From Acinetobacter sp. TGL-Y2 (GTDB lineage: Bacteria; Pseudomonadota; Gammaproteobacteria; Pseudomonadales; Moraxellaceae): a stretch of DNA of 64,000 nucleotides. Positions 25,073 to 34,684 of this stretch are shown piece after piece. The position numbers and the translations under genes are program-made. The notes under the pieces were generated by a model, which worked only from the letters and a program-made list of their open reading frames with translations, was not told the origin of the DNA and did not search any database. How positions within the stretch are numbered: position 1 is the stretch's first letter; each line of letters opens with the position of its first letter. Location of the stretch: contig NZ_CP015110.1 in the NCBI RefSeq assembly GCF_001612555.1, forward strand, positions 2,604,001-2,668,000, written 5' to 3'.

Positions 25073-25106
25073 ACAAAAAAAAGGGAGCTAAGGCCCCCAT
25101 TTTTTC
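25073..25106 (-). terminator. Terminator after rpmF
   Basis: On the minus strand: GGGGGCC-TTA-GCTCCC (one mismatch) followed by a run of eight T. It lies just inside the IS30 insertion point. Confidence 0.65.
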
Positions 25107-25137
25107 TACTAAGCTTGACGCTTAATACAACCGTATA

Positions 25138-25320
25138 TTATTCAGCAGATGCTTTAGCGAATAATTGACGACCACGGTAAATACCATCTTTAGTCACGTG
25201 GTGACGACGATGGATTTCACCTGTAGTTTGGTCTACAGTTAATGCATTCTCGGTTAAAGCGTCATGTGAACGGCGCATGTCACGGCGAGAGCGACTTTTA
25301 CGGTTTTGCTGAACGGCCAT
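25138..25320 (-). CDS. rpmF: 50S ribosomal protein L32
   Basis: A 60-residue basic ribosomal protein starting [20 protein letters not shown], the typical L32 N-terminus. It is cotranscribed with the upstream yceD gene, 77 bases apart. The usual downstream partner fabD has been separated from it by the IS30 element and a secreted-protein gene. Confidence 0.96.
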   Translation of the reverse strand: MAVQQNRKSRSRRDMRRSHDALTENALTVDQTTGEIHRRHHVTKDGIYRGRQLFAKASAE

Positions 25321-25397
25321 GATGGCTCCTTACAAAGATCGAAAAAATGGATCAGAACAAATTCAGTTGTCTTATACTAAACAGTATAACACAAAAA

Positions 25398-25955
25398 TTA
25401 GTTAAGTTTACCCTTCAAACCTGCCAAAACATCAAACGGATTATCCCGTTTTTCTTCGGCAAGCTCTTCTGCGGTAGGCTGATGCTTATGCACACAAGCG
25501 TCATGCTTAGGTGACAAAGGCATCAACAATAACAACTCATCCTCTATCAGTGCGAGCAAATCAGCGGTTGCAGGTGCATTAAATGCTCCTTTAGTCGTTG
25601 CTTCACTCTCACCTAAAACGATGAAATCAGCATCCTCATCCAAGCGCTCTATCAGTGACTCATCATCGACCAAGGCTAAATGAAAATCTAAAACGAGAGG
25701 AATTTCAACAGTATCCAAACAACGTTGGCATTCCATTGGTACTTTCGTTTCGACGCTGCCATCTAACCAAACGATACGATGATACGCATCCATTGATAGC
25801 TTACAGTCTATGTTGATCAATTGATTATCAATTGATCCAACAGCTTCACGGGAAATTCGAACAAAACGTGACAACGGCAGGGTTCCTGCCCATGTAAAGC
25901 CTTGCTCTGCCCATTTAAACGGCTCAATCTGTGCCGGAAAGGTATTTGCTGACAT
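25398..25955 (-). CDS. yceD: YceD family (DUF177) rRNA-associated protein
   Basis: A 185-residue DUF177 protein. In E. coli YceD is linked to 23S rRNA accumulation and is coded next to rpmF, as here. The conserved metal-like pair CQRCL is in VPMECQRCLDTVEIPL, and the C-terminal NPFDVLAGLK motif is present. Confidence 0.9.
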   Translation of the reverse strand: MSANTFPAQIEPFKWAEQGFTWAGTLPLSRFVRISREAVGSIDNQLINIDCKLSMDAYHRIVWLDGSVETKVPMECQRCLDTVEIPLVLDFHLALVDDESLIERLDEDADFIVLGESEATTKGAFNAPATADLLALIEDELLLLMPLSPKHDACVHKHQPTAEELAEEKRDNPFDVLAGLKGKLN

Positions 25956-26052
25956 AATTAAGGCGGCAATTCTACAAATTCATAAGTACTCTGTCAAAGA
26001 TTAAGATACAATTTTGCACTTATTCAGACAGATCATTTGGGTAATACAAGTC

Positions 26053-26715
26053 ATGCATCAGTTGCAGCCGCAACCTGAAGTCACCACTTCATTACAGTTA
26101 AACTATCTTTCGACTTCCAATTCAGTAGATTACTTAGACCGCGTGCAACTCGCACCTTGGGTAATTTCTCAAACTGAAGCTCAACAGGTAGATTGGCTTA
26201 TCTTACACTTTAATCATTGGTTTTCCCACCTAAATGTGACTTTGCTAAAAGGTGATTTTGAGCCAGAATATTTCCCTGCAACATCAAATACTTCTGCAAA
26301 AATTCAGTTTGCACATGGTTTTTTCAACAGCGCTCTACATGAAATTAGCCATTGGACCATTGCCGGTGACAAACGCCGACGACTTCCTGATTTAGGCTAT
26401 TGGTATGCACCCGATGGTCGTACAGCCGAACAGCAGGCACTGTTTGAACAGGTCGAAATTAAACCCCAAGCCATAGAATGGTTATTTGCCACCGCGTTTG
26501 GTCGCAAATTCCGTATCTCACTGGACAACCTCAATGGTGAAGGTGGCGATGGGTCAGGCTTTAAAGATCAGGTCTTTGCTCAAGTGCAGCGCTATTTCAA
26601 GGGTGAGACCAAACTTCCTCGTGATGCAAAATACTTCATTGACTGCATTTGTATGTGCTGTCGTGGTGGCAAAACATTACAAAGTGATGAGTTTCATAGA
26701 GAAATGCTGGATTAA
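26053..26715 (+). CDS. epmC: Elongation factor P hydroxylase EpmC
   Basis: Hydroxylates the modified lysine of EF-P. From ATG 26053 it is 220 residues; a TTG at 26014 extends the frame but is unlikely. The metal-binding HEISHW motif lies in NSALHEISHWTIAGDKRRR, followed by DLGYWYAPDGR, both diagnostic of the family. CMCCRGG is near the C-terminus. Confidence 0.88.
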   Translation: MHQLQPQPEVTTSLQLNYLSTSNSVDYLDRVQLAPWVISQTEAQQVDWLILHFNHWFSHLNVTLLKGDFEPEYFPATSNTSAKIQFAHGFFNSALHEISHWTIAGDKRRRLPDLGYWYAPDGRTAEQQALFEQVEIKPQAIEWLFATAFGRKFRISLDNLNGEGGDGSGFKDQVFAQVQRYFKGETKLPRDAKYFIDCICMCCRGGKTLQSDEFHREMLD

Positions 26716-26808
26716 TTTACATAAAGCAAGATTCGCGCATTGAAACCATAGATTGACTCAAGTGATAATGTTGAAAATACCAACAACACTCATCAGGAGA
26801 GAAGAATT

Positions 26809-27426
26809 ATGCTGCATTTAAGAGTACATCCTGAAAATCCACAACTACGACTCATTAGTCAAGCGGTTGAACGAATTCGTGCTGGCGATGTTGTGGTCTA
26901 TCCAACGGACGCTGCATACGCCATTGGCTGCCAAATTGGAAATAAAAATGCCATGGAGCGCATTGCGCAAATTCGTGACTTGGGTGCAAAACATCAGTAC
27001 GCGATTATCTGTGCCGATTTATCCGACCTTGCCACCTATGCCAAAGTCGATAATGCCACCTATCGTTTATTGAAATCCAATACCCCTGCGGTGACCACGT
27101 ACATTTTACCTGCCACCAGTGAAGTACCACGTCGCTTAATGCATCCTAAGAAGAAAACCATTGGATTACGTGTTCCCAGCAATACAGTCTGTCAAATGTT
27201 GCTCAAAGAATTGGGCGAACCACTTTTGACCAGCACCCTGATTTTACCGGGTCATACTGATCCCTTAGATGATCCCTATGATATTGAACAACAACTTGAA
27301 AAACGCATAGATGTTTTTATTGATAGTGGCTTAGGTACACTCACCACCACCAGTATTGTGGACTTAACGGGTGCAAATCCAGAAATTATCCGTCGGGGTG
27401 TAGGTGACGTCAGTGCTTTTGAATAA
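26809..27426 (+). CDS. yciO: YciO, Sua5/YrdC/YciO-family protein
   Basis: A 205-residue YrdC-domain protein. RVHPENPQLRLISQAVE at the N-terminus and TIGLRVPSN, LLTSTLILPG and IRRGVGDVSAFE match YciO and not TsaC. Family members bind nucleotide and RNA; YciO can support threonylcarbamoyl-adenylate chemistry poorly. AGGAGAG lies 12 bases before the start. It is monocistronic, with a terminator at 27475-27510. Confidence 0.88.
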   Translation: MLHLRVHPENPQLRLISQAVERIRAGDVVVYPTDAAYAIGCQIGNKNAMERIAQIRDLGAKHQYAIICADLSDLATYAKVDNATYRLLKSNTPAVTTYILPATSEVPRRLMHPKKKTIGLRVPSNTVCQMLLKELGEPLLTSTLILPGHTDPLDDPYDIEQQLEKRIDVFIDSGLGTLTTTSIVDLTGANPEIIRRGVGDVSAFE

Positions 27427-27474
27427 ATGAGCATGACATTAAATTAGAAGCTCCTTATTTAGAAGCTACTTATT

Positions 27475-27510
27475 AAGTCCAATCGCTTGAAACATCGGTT
27501 GGACTTTTTT
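27475..27510 (+). terminator. Terminator after yciO
   Basis: AAGTCCAA, a 16-base loop region, TTGGACTTTTTT. Confidence 0.75.
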
Positions 27511-27749
27511 ATCAGGCCGAACCAAATGAATAAAATTTAGTCAAAATGCTGATCTCGACACAAAATGTCTCTTTATTTTGTTTTTTTTTCGTAATAACGG
27601 TTTTAGCAATTTATTCACACCTCGTTTTCCTTTAGAATAGGCTTAATATTTTTATGCAATTCGAATCACTGTCTTTTGTACTGATTTCGATAAGTGATCT
27701 CCTGAATCGCCCAACATGCTTTTGAAAATTCGCGTGGCTAATAACTGTA
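27511..27749 (+). promoter_or_regulatory. Intergenic region before scpA with one DnaA-box-like 9-mer
   Basis: The yciO-scpA gap (about 320 bases with the terminator) holds TTATTCACA at 27611-27619, which fits the relaxed DnaA consensus TTATNCACA, and a possible -10 (TAGAAT at 27633). No gene was seen in it. Confidence 0.3.
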
Positions 27750-28541
27750 ATGACTCAAGCAATCCATAATTCGATGGAACCTTCTTCACACATCCGTGTA
27801 TTGGATGAGTGGCAAGATAGCATTCCAGCGGATTTGTACATACCGCCTGCAGCATTCGAAATCCTTTTGGAACATTTCGAAGGACCACTCGATTTTTTAA
27901 TTTACCTGATTCAAAAAAACGGCTTTGATCTTTTACAAGTGGATATTGCACCCATTGCTACACAGTATTTATCGTATATCGATAGCATGAAATCTTTAAA
28001 TATTGAACTGACTGCTGACTATATGGTGATGGCTGCACTCTTGGCAGATTTAAAATCGCGTTTATTACTGCCTAAACCAAAAGCGGTGCATCTTGAAAAA
28101 GATCCAAAGCAAGAATTGATCGACCGTTTAGAAACCTATTTACGGATTAAACAAGCAGCTGAACGCTTAGGGCAAATGCCCATTTTAGAGCGTGATACAT
28201 TTGCGACCAATGTCATGATTGGCCAAACAGCTACCGTTTATGAAGGTTATGAAGCCGACATGCTTCGTGATGCTTTGTTTTGTATTTTTAACCGGCCAGA
28301 ACCGCTGATGCATCATATTCCTCAAGAGCCTGTGCTACTTGAAGAACGGATTGCTTATATTGAGCAGATGGTGGCATCAGGTGAAGTGCTGAGTTTTGAA
28401 AAATTGTTAAGACCGAGTCAAGGTCGTATGGGTCTCGTGGTCACATTTATGGCGGTGCTGGAATTAACTCGACAGCAGAAAGTTCATATTGTGGCTTCAG
28501 GTATTGAAGCGCCCCTCATGATTCAAGGAATGACGGCGTGA
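27750..28541 (+). CDS. scpA: Segregation and condensation protein A
   Basis: The kleisin subunit of the SMC-ScpAB condensin. 263 residues, with FEILLEHFEGPLDFLIYLI near the N-terminus (the kleisin contact with the SMC neck) and the typical helical middle ADLKSRLLLPKP. A few N-terminal residues could be an over-extension (a second ATG is at 27774). Its stop overlaps the scpB start by four bases. The partner smc lies at 43-47 kb in this window. Confidence 0.92.
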   Translation: MTQAIHNSMEPSSHIRVLDEWQDSIPADLYIPPAAFEILLEHFEGPLDFLIYLIQKNGFDLLQVDIAPIATQYLSYIDSMKSLNIELTADYMVMAALLADLKSRLLLPKPKAVHLEKDPKQELIDRLETYLRIKQAAERLGQMPILERDTFATNVMIGQTATVYEGYEADMLRDALFCIFNRPEPLMHHIPQEPVLLEERIAYIEQMVASGEVLSFEKLLRPSQGRMGLVVTFMAVLELTRQQKVHIVASGIEAPLMIQGMTA

Positions 28542-29128
28542 CGATTGATCAAACACAGGTATTTAATGCAGATGAACTTCATCATGAAGTTTTAATGCAA
28601 ATGGAAGCGATTATTTTTGCAAGCGATGCACCGGTATCGGTCGCTCGCTTAAAAGAAGCGTTTCAAGACCAATATTCGAAACAACAGCTGCGGGCTTATT
28701 TACAACAGCTCGCGGTTTTACAACATGGTCGTTCTATTGAGCTGGTCGAAATTGCTCAAGGTTTTCGTTTTCAAGTACGTGCAAAATATAGAAATACCAT
28801 TGCACAAGTTTGGCCAGAGCGTCCAACCAAATTATCACCATCACTGTTAGAGACTCTGGCAGTGATTGCTTACCATCAGCCCGTAACCCGTGCCGATATT
28901 GAGCAAATTCGTGGAGTGACGAATAACAGTCAATTACTGAGAACGTTATTCGAGTGGAACTGGATTAAAGAATCTGGGTTTCGTGAGCTTCCAGGAAGAC
29001 CTGCGTTGTTAGTTACAACGCCACAATTTTTGAACGCATTTGGTCTAAATTCTTTAGGTCAATTGCCTCCCCTTCAGGATGCCAAGGAAGCTTTTATGGC
29101 TTTGGATGTGCAAGCACCCAAGTCTTAA
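28538..29128 (+). CDS. scpB: Segregation and condensation protein B
   Basis: The winged-helix dimer that binds ScpA. 196 residues with a GTG start overlapping the scpA stop (GTGA). The conserved ETLAVIAYHQPVTRADIEQI block and the GRPALLVTT segment are present. Translationally coupled to scpA; rluB follows 41 bases later. Confidence 0.92.
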   Translation: MTIDQTQVFNADELHHEVLMQMEAIIFASDAPVSVARLKEAFQDQYSKQQLRAYLQQLAVLQHGRSIELVEIAQGFRFQVRAKYRNTIAQVWPERPTKLSPSLLETLAVIAYHQPVTRADIEQIRGVTNNSQLLRTLFEWNWIKESGFRELPGRPALLVTTPQFLNAFGLNSLGQLPPLQDAKEAFMALDVQAPKS

Positions 29129-29169
29129 ATAGGTGAACTGTTGATGATTATTTCTAAGGTTATGCTGTT

Positions 29170-30456
29170 ATGAGTGAAAAATTGCAAAAGGTATTGGCAC
29201 GCGTTGGTTTGGGCTCTCGCCGTTATATGGAAGAGGTCATTGCGGCTGGACGTGTTAGTGTCAACGGTCAAATTGCTCAAGTGGGCGAACGCATTGAACC
29301 TACAGATGAGCTTCGCATCGATGGTCGTAAAGTTGCGTTTGAAATTGAAGATGAAATTCGTCGTCGTGTGTTGATTTACTACAAACCAGAAGGCGAAATC
29401 TGTTCACGTAATGATCCAGAAAACCGTCCAACGGTATTTGAACAACTGCCATCGATTCCAGGTGATCGTTGGGTCATGGTCGGTCGTCTTGACATTAACT
29501 CAACCGGTCTACTCATGTTCACAAACGATGGTGAGTTGGCGAATCGCCTCATGCACCCATCGAACGAAATTGAACGTGAATATGCAGTGCGTGTGATGGG
29601 TGAAGTGACACCTCAGATTAAAAAGAACATGACTCAGGGCGTAGTCCTTGATGATGGTCCTGCGAAATTCGAATCGTTCTCTGAAATTGGTGGTGAAGGG
29701 ATTAACCGTTGGTACCAAGTTGTGGTCAAAGAAGGTCGTAACCGTGAAGTACGTCGTATCTTTGAATCACAAGGTCTGAAAGTGAGCCGTCTACTTCGTA
29801 CCCGTTATGGCACCGTAATTCTTCCACGTGAACTTCGTACAGGTCGTTGGGTAGAATTGGACAAAAACGATATCGACAACTTAACCAAAGCGGTTGAGCT
29901 TAAGCCACGTCAAGGAACTGGCTTGTTTGGTATGGCGAAGCGTCGTAACGAACGTATGCAAGATAAGCCATTGGCTGCACGTCGTGGCGGTTATTTACGT
30001 CAACAGCGCCGTGACGAAGGTGATGCTCAACCTGAACAGCGCCGTGATACTCGTCCAGCGGGTGCAGAACAAGGTCGCAGCGACAACCGCCTCCCTCCTC
30101 GTGCGCCGCGTCCTGAAGGTCAAGAAAACCATTTCAACAACCGTGCGCCTCGCGCCCAAGGTCAAGGTCAAGAAAATCGTTTCAATAACCGTACACCGCG
30201 TCCTGAAGGTCAAGAAAATCGTTTCAACAGCCGTACACCTCGTCCTGAAGGTCAAGACAATCGTTTCAACAACCGCACACCGCGTCCTGAAGGTCAAGAA
30301 AACCGTTATAACAATCGTAATACCGATGAAAATCGCGGTAATCGTCCTGAACGTAAAGAAGTCAACGGTAACTCAGTTGATTACCAAAGTCCGAAAGAAC
30401 ATAAGTTTGGTGCACGCAAACCTTTTGGCACCAACAAAGGTTTTAAAAAGTTTTAA
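29170..30456 (+). CDS. rluB: 23S rRNA pseudouridine synthase RluB with repetitive tail
   Basis: Makes pseudouridine 2605 in 23S rRNA. S4 RNA-binding domain at about 1-60 (EKLQKVLARVGLGSRRYMEE), then the RsuA/RluB catalytic domain with VGRLDINSTGLLMFTNDG, in which Asp is catalytic, and GRNREVRRIFESQGL. After about residue 245 the protein becomes a long basic, disordered tail with repeats of the form EGQENRFNNRTPRP, which resembles RNA-binding RG-rich tails. 428 residues in all, far longer than the catalytic core. Third gene of the scpA-scpB-rluB group, with a terminator after it. Confidence 0.93.
   Translation: MSEKLQKVLARVGLGSRRYMEEVIAAGRVSVNGQIAQVGERIEPTDELRIDGRKVAFEIEDEIRRRVLIYYKPEGEICSRNDPENRPTVFEQLPSIPGDRWVMVGRLDINSTGLLMFTNDGELANRLMHPSNEIEREYAVRVMGEVTPQIKKNMTQGVVLDDGPAKFESFSEIGGEGINRWYQVVVKEGRNREVRRIFESQGLKVSRLLRTRYGTVILPRELRTGRWVELDKNDIDNLTKAVELKPRQGTGLFGMAKRRNERMQDKPLAARRGGYLRQQRRDEGDAQPEQRRDTRPAGAEQGRSDNRLPPRAPRPEGQENHFNNRAPRAQGQGQENRFNNRTPRPEGQENRFNSRTPRPEGQDNRFNNRTPRPEGQENRYNNRNTDENRGNRPERKEVNGNSVDYQSPKEHKFGARKPFGTNKGFKKF
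30109..30318 (+). repeat. In-frame 42-bp tandem repeats in rluB
   Basis: About five imperfect copies of a 42-bp unit encoding EGQ(E/D)NRFNNR(T/A)PRP. The differences are mostly silent or conservative. Whole-codon units permit length variation without frame loss. Confidence 0.8.
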
Positions 30457-30484
30457 TGAGTAATTAATTCTTAGCTTAGCATTC

Positions 30485-30514
30485 AAAAAAGCCACTCTGT
30501 TGAGTGGCTTTTTT
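30485..30514. terminator. Bidirectional terminator between rluB and bioD
   Basis: AAAAAAGCCACTC, TGTT, GAGTGGCTTTTTT; a strong stem with A and T runs on both sides, shared by the convergent rluB and bio operons. Confidence 0.85.
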
Positions 30515-30554
30515 GATCTGATACATCAAGCATCATTTAATTAAAGCTTCACGA

Positions 30555-31193
30555 TTAAATGATTGGAATATCGATCCACTGCGCTTGAGGAAAGTTTTGC
30601 GCTAGATAATGCTTAAGGTACGCTGATGTATCGTTTGAGATGATCGGATCTTGTGATTCATCATTTAAGTTATATGCCAAAGCAAAGAGTTCAAGACCGC
30701 GCGTTTTTAAAGCCTCTAAACTTAATAAAGTATGATTAATACTGCCCAAACGTCCTGAACTGACCAGAATAATCGGATATTTTTTCTCGACCAAATAGTC
30801 AATCGTCAGCAGCGTTTTCGTCAACGGCACCATGAGTCCACCCGCACCCTCAAGCAAAACTATCTCGTATTTTTCCGCCAGCTGCTGGGTTGCAGATTCG
30901 ATCTTTTGAAAATCGATTTCTCGAACATCAATTTGTGTGGCTAAATGCGGTGATGCAGGATAACTAAAAATTTCAGGCATGGTCAGCTTCAATTCATCCT
31001 CTTCAAACCATCCTCGCCCCATAATCTCACGGTGCTTTTCAATATCCCCTGAAATACCAACATTACCGGTCTGTATCAATTTTTGTGTGATAACAGACTG
31101 ACCTTGTTCAAACCACAGTTTTGCCAAATAGCCTGTAACGTAGGTTTTACCAATGCCCGTATCGATTCCACTCACAAATAAAACATTTTTCAT
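30555..31193 (-). CDS. bioD: Dethiobiotin synthetase
   Basis: The ATP-dependent ring-closing step of biotin synthesis. 212 residues with P-loop SGIDTGIGKTYV near the N-terminus and LLEGAGGLMVP for the Mg/ATP site. Its ATG overlaps the bioC stop by four bases. Last gene of the bioH-A-F-C-D run. Confidence 0.92.
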   Translation of the reverse strand: MKNVLFVSGIDTGIGKTYVTGYLAKLWFEQGQSVITQKLIQTGNVGISGDIEKHREIMGRGWFEEDELKLTMPEIFSYPASPHLATQIDVREIDFQKIESATQQLAEKYEIVLLEGAGGLMVPLTKTLLTIDYLVEKKYPIILVSSGRLGSINHTLLSLEALKTRGLELFALAYNLNDESQDPIISNDTSAYLKHYLAQNFPQAQWIDIPII

Positions 31194-32065
31194 TGGGCTT
31201 GCTTCCGTGCAATCACGTAAATCGGATGATAACTTAAGGGATAAACTAAATTTTCATGTTCATCCGTACTGATAAATTGACGATAACCCTGATAAAAATT
31301 GTCTAAGGATTGCTTGGTCCAGCGAAATTTCGCAGCCGTTGCAGTGACACCAGTCGCTTTTAAATGCTGTAAGACATGTTTTGGATGTTTAAAATTTAAC
31401 ACACTGACCTGCTCTGAAATATAGAGAACTTCAAAGCCTTGTTGCTCAAGTTTCTGTTGAATGTCGGCGAGGTTACAATAAACTAAACCTTTTTTGGTTA
31501 AGGCCTTAATTTCTTTTAAATTATTTTCCCCAAAAGTCGAAAAACACAATAAGCCATGATTCAATAAAGCCTGATTGGACTTCCCAAAAAGACCGTCTAA
31601 ATCATGCATCCACTGCATGACTGAACTTGAGATAATCAGATTCAGTTGTTGTGGAAATTCAATGACCTCAGCATCACCCATGCGCCATTCAATTGCATCA
31701 TGAGCTTTCATTTCCTGAGCTTTCATTTCCTGAGTATTCACTTGCTCATTTTCCAACTGATCAGCATCAAAATGTTTTTTGACTTCAGGGTACAAATCAT
31801 TCAAGTACAATTTTTCAAAGGACTGATTTTTAATCAAAAGCTTAGTCAGATTACCTGAGCCACAGCCAATCTCAAACACACGTTTTTGATCATGAGCTTG
31901 ATCAGGGTTTTGAACCTTACTTTCATCAGCAGCATCATATTCAGCAATCAGCTCCATCAATCGATGCGCAATTTTTTTTTGAATCACCCCATGCTCATCA
32001 TAGCTTTGCCCTGCTTGCGCAAAGCGACGTGCGATTTGAAACGTATCAATATGCAGTAATTCCAT
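31190..32065 (-). CDS. bioC: Malonyl-ACP O-methyltransferase
   Basis: Methylates malonyl-ACP to start pimelate synthesis on the fatty-acid machinery. A 291-residue SAM methyltransferase: FEIGCGSGNLTKLLI is motif I and LIISSSVMQWMHDL is the family motif with a Trp-Met. A short internal duplication reads TQEMKAQEMKAHD. It is between bioF (7 bases) and bioD (overlap). Confidence 0.9.
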   Translation of the reverse strand: MELLHIDTFQIARRFAQAGQSYDEHGVIQKKIAHRLMELIAEYDAADESKVQNPDQAHDQKRVFEIGCGSGNLTKLLIKNQSFEKLYLNDLYPEVKKHFDADQLENEQVNTQEMKAQEMKAHDAIEWRMGDAEVIEFPQQLNLIISSSVMQWMHDLDGLFGKSNQALLNHGLLCFSTFGENNLKEIKALTKKGLVYCNLADIQQKLEQQGFEVLYISEQVSVLNFKHPKHVLQHLKATGVTATAAKFRWTKQSLDNFYQGYRQFISTDEHENLVYPLSYHPIYVIARKQAQ

Positions 32066-32072
32066 TCAAACC

Positions 32073-33230
32073 TCAGAGCAATGAAACGAAGCGATCAAGA
32101 TCATGCTGATCAATCCGCGTATTGAGACAAATTCTTAAACGAGATGCACCTTGTGGAACAGTCGGTGGACGCACGGGCATGATATAAAATCCGGCGTGTT
32201 GGATGTGCTTTGCTAATGCCACTGTTTGCATAGAATCACCCACAATCACAGGGACAATTTGGCTACTCGATGGACAGTGATAATTTTTTGCGAGAATTTG
32301 AGTACGCAAATTTTCGCTCAGACCTTTTAAGTATTCACGCTGATCATGCATGCTCAATATTTTCTGTAAGATAAAGTTTGTCCAAGCCATACATAGGGGG
32401 GGCTGTGCGGTACTAAAAATCAAGGGGCGCATTTTATTGATTAAAAATTCTCGAATAATAGAATGACAAATCAAATAACCCCCAATCGATGCCATCGCTT
32501 TACCAAAAGTGCCTACCAAAAAGTCAATCTCTGGAATCACTTGGTGTTGTTCAGCACAGCCTAAACCTTGCTCTCCACGCACACCGATGGCATGGGCTTC
32601 ATCGACATACAACATCACTTTAGCGTAAAGCTTTTTGAGCTGAACCAATGCGGTCAAATTGGTTTCGTCACCATCCATACTAAAAATGGATTCGGTCACC
32701 ACAATGATCCGATCAAAATTTTCATCCGCATGATACTGACTAAGCAACTGCTTTAAATGCTCTAAATCATTGTGTCGATAACGAATATATTTAGCACTCG
32801 ACAACTGAATTCCATCAATGATGCTGGCATGAATGAGTTTATCTGCCAGCACTAGTGTTCGTTTGTCACAGACTGCGGGTAAAATCCCGATATTCATATG
32901 ATAGCCACTGTTAAACAGCAGCGCTGCCCGTCCATCAAAAGCATGGCTGAGGCTGGCTTCCAACTGCTCATATTCAGGGAAATTTCCCGTTAAAAGCCGT
33001 GATGAAGAAGAACTCATATGACGCTGGTTAAGCGGCGTTAGGTCAAAGAATTCTTCTCTTAATAATACATTTGATGCCAAGCCCAAATAATCATTAGAAG
33101 ATAGATTGAGCATCTGCTGACCATTGATATAGATATGCCGATCTTGTTGAGTATAGGCGCTCAATTGGCGTAAATTGCCCTGCTGTTTCAGCTCATCTAT
33201 TTGCTGTGCAAAGTGATCAAGCAAGCTCAT
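32073..33230 (-). CDS. bioF: 8-amino-7-oxononanoate synthase
   Basis: PLP enzyme that condenses pimeloyl-ACP and alanine. 385 residues; the PLP lysine is in [14 protein letters not shown], and [17 protein letters not shown] holds the cofactor Asp. The start codon overlaps the bioA stop. Confidence 0.93.
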   Translation of the reverse strand: MSLLDHFAQQIDELKQQGNLRQLSAYTQQDRHIYINGQQMLNLSSNDYLGLASNVLLREEFFDLTPLNQRHMSSSSSRLLTGNFPEYEQLEASLSHAFDGRAALLFNSGYHMNIGILPAVCDKRTLVLADKLIHASIIDGIQLSSAKYIRYRHNDLEHLKQLLSQYHADENFDRIIVVTESIFSMDGDETNLTALVQLKKLYAKVMLYVDEAHAIGVRGEQGLGCAEQHQVIPEIDFLVGTFGKAMASIGGYLICHSIIREFLINKMRPLIFSTAQPPLCMAWTNFILQKILSMHDQREYLKGLSENLRTQILAKNYHCPSSSQIVPVIVGDSMQTVALAKHIQHAGFYIMPVRPPTVPQGASRLRICLNTRIDQHDLDRFVSLL

Positions 33231-34510
33231 GCAGCCACCTCTTGCAATGATCCGACCACATCAACCAACTGAATTAATAAGGTTTCAAGCTGAGCTTCAG
33301 TGATCACATACGGTGGCATCACGTAGACCAATTTTCCAAAAGGTCTGATCCAAATTCCTCGGTCAACAAATTGCTGTTGCAGCGTTTTCATATCCACATT
33401 GAAACTAAGTTCCACCACGCCTATTGCCCCCAAAACCCGAACATCTTGAACATGGTCATGTTGAATCAAAGGGGCTAAATGCAGGTTTAACTGCTGTGCT
33501 ATGCGCTGAATATTGGTCTGCCAGTCTTGTGCCAACAGTAGTTCCGTACTTTTTAATGCCACTGCGCATGCCAGTGGATTGGCCATAAAGGTCGGACCAT
33601 GCATAAATACACCTGCCTCACCCTGACTAATCACCTCTGCCACATGCTTCGTCGTCAGTGTTGCAGAGAGTGTCATATAACCGCCAGTCAATGCCTTCCC
33701 GATACACATAATATCGGGTTCAACCTGTGCATGTTCCCAAGCAAACAACTTTCCAGTACGTCCAAAGCCCGTGGCAATTTCATCAAAGATGATGAGGACT
33801 TGGTAGTGTTCACAAAGCTTTTTCGCTTGGCGTAAATATTCAGGATGGTAAAAGCGCATTCCGCCTGCACCTTGCACAATCGGCTCGATAATTAAAGCCG
33901 CGATGGATGCATGCTGTGCTGCCAAAAGACGTTCAAGCTCAGCGATATCTGCCTGATCCCACTCATCATAGAAACCTACGCTTGGCGCAGGTACGAAGAA
34001 ACGATTGGGCAAACTCTTGCCAAAAATTTGATGCATTCCTGTCACAGGATCACACACCGACATCGCATTCCATGTATCACCATGGTAGCCTGAGCGTGTG
34101 GTCACAAAGTTGCTTTTTTCTGTTCTGCCTCGTGCTGACCAATACTGCACGGCCATTTTCAAAGCCACTTCAACCGCTACAGAACCTGAGTCTGCATAAA
34201 AAATTTTATCGAGCTTGGGCGGACAGATTTTTAACAGCAGTTTAGCCAAATCAATTGCAGGATCATGAGTAAATCCACCAAACATGATGTGGGACATATT
34301 CTGGAGTTGATCCGTCACGGCTTGATTTAAAGCGGTGTTGTTATAGCCATGAATTGCACACCACCATGAAGACATACCATCAATCAACTGACGTCCGTCT
34401 TCTAACTCAATCATCGCACCATAGGCCTTTTTAACTTTAAAGGTCGGTAGTGGATGGGTCATGGATGTATAGGGATGCCAAATATGTTCTAGATCGAATG
34501 TATCCGTCAT
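33227..34510 (-). CDS. bioA: Adenosylmethionine-8-amino-7-oxononanoate transaminase
   Basis: PLP aminotransferase that makes 7,8-diaminopelargonate with SAM as amino donor. 427 residues; the N-terminal HIWHPYTSM is the BioA signature, [14 protein letters not shown] holds the PLP Asp, and the PLP lysine is in [17 protein letters not shown]. It lies 174 bases downstream of bioH, and that gap could hold a second promoter. Confidence 0.93.
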   Translation of the reverse strand: MTDTFDLEHIWHPYTSMTHPLPTFKVKKAYGAMIELEDGRQLIDGMSSWWCAIHGYNNTALNQAVTDQLQNMSHIMFGGFTHDPAIDLAKLLLKICPPKLDKIFYADSGSVAVEVALKMAVQYWSARGRTEKSNFVTTRSGYHGDTWNAMSVCDPVTGMHQIFGKSLPNRFFVPAPSVGFYDEWDQADIAELERLLAAQHASIAALIIEPIVQGAGGMRFYHPEYLRQAKKLCEHYQVLIIFDEIATGFGRTGKLFAWEHAQVEPDIMCIGKALTGGYMTLSATLTTKHVAEVISQGEAGVFMHGPTFMANPLACAVALKSTELLLAQDWQTNIQRIAQQLNLHLAPLIQHDHVQDVRVLGAIGVVELSFNVDMKTLQQQFVDRGIWIRPFGKLVYVMPPYVITEAQLETLLIQLVDVVGSLQEVAA

Positions 34511-34684
34511 TCATGCCTCAATATTCAATTTTAAATGTTCAGCATTTCGCAGCTACCTGAATAACAGAGCACGAAAGTCTGACTCATGATTTGGCTGTGA
34601 CCAAACCAAGCTCCTTCTTGTCTTTATCTTAACCATTTTGAGTGAAAAGATTAATTGCCTGATCGGACATTCTTTCTATAATTT

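Noticed and set aside
29894..30463. A 189-residue plus-strand frame and a minus-strand 100-residue frame within the rluB tail
   Set aside because: They are shadows of the 42-bp repeats and have repeat-like, non-natural composition (VLKVKKIVST units).
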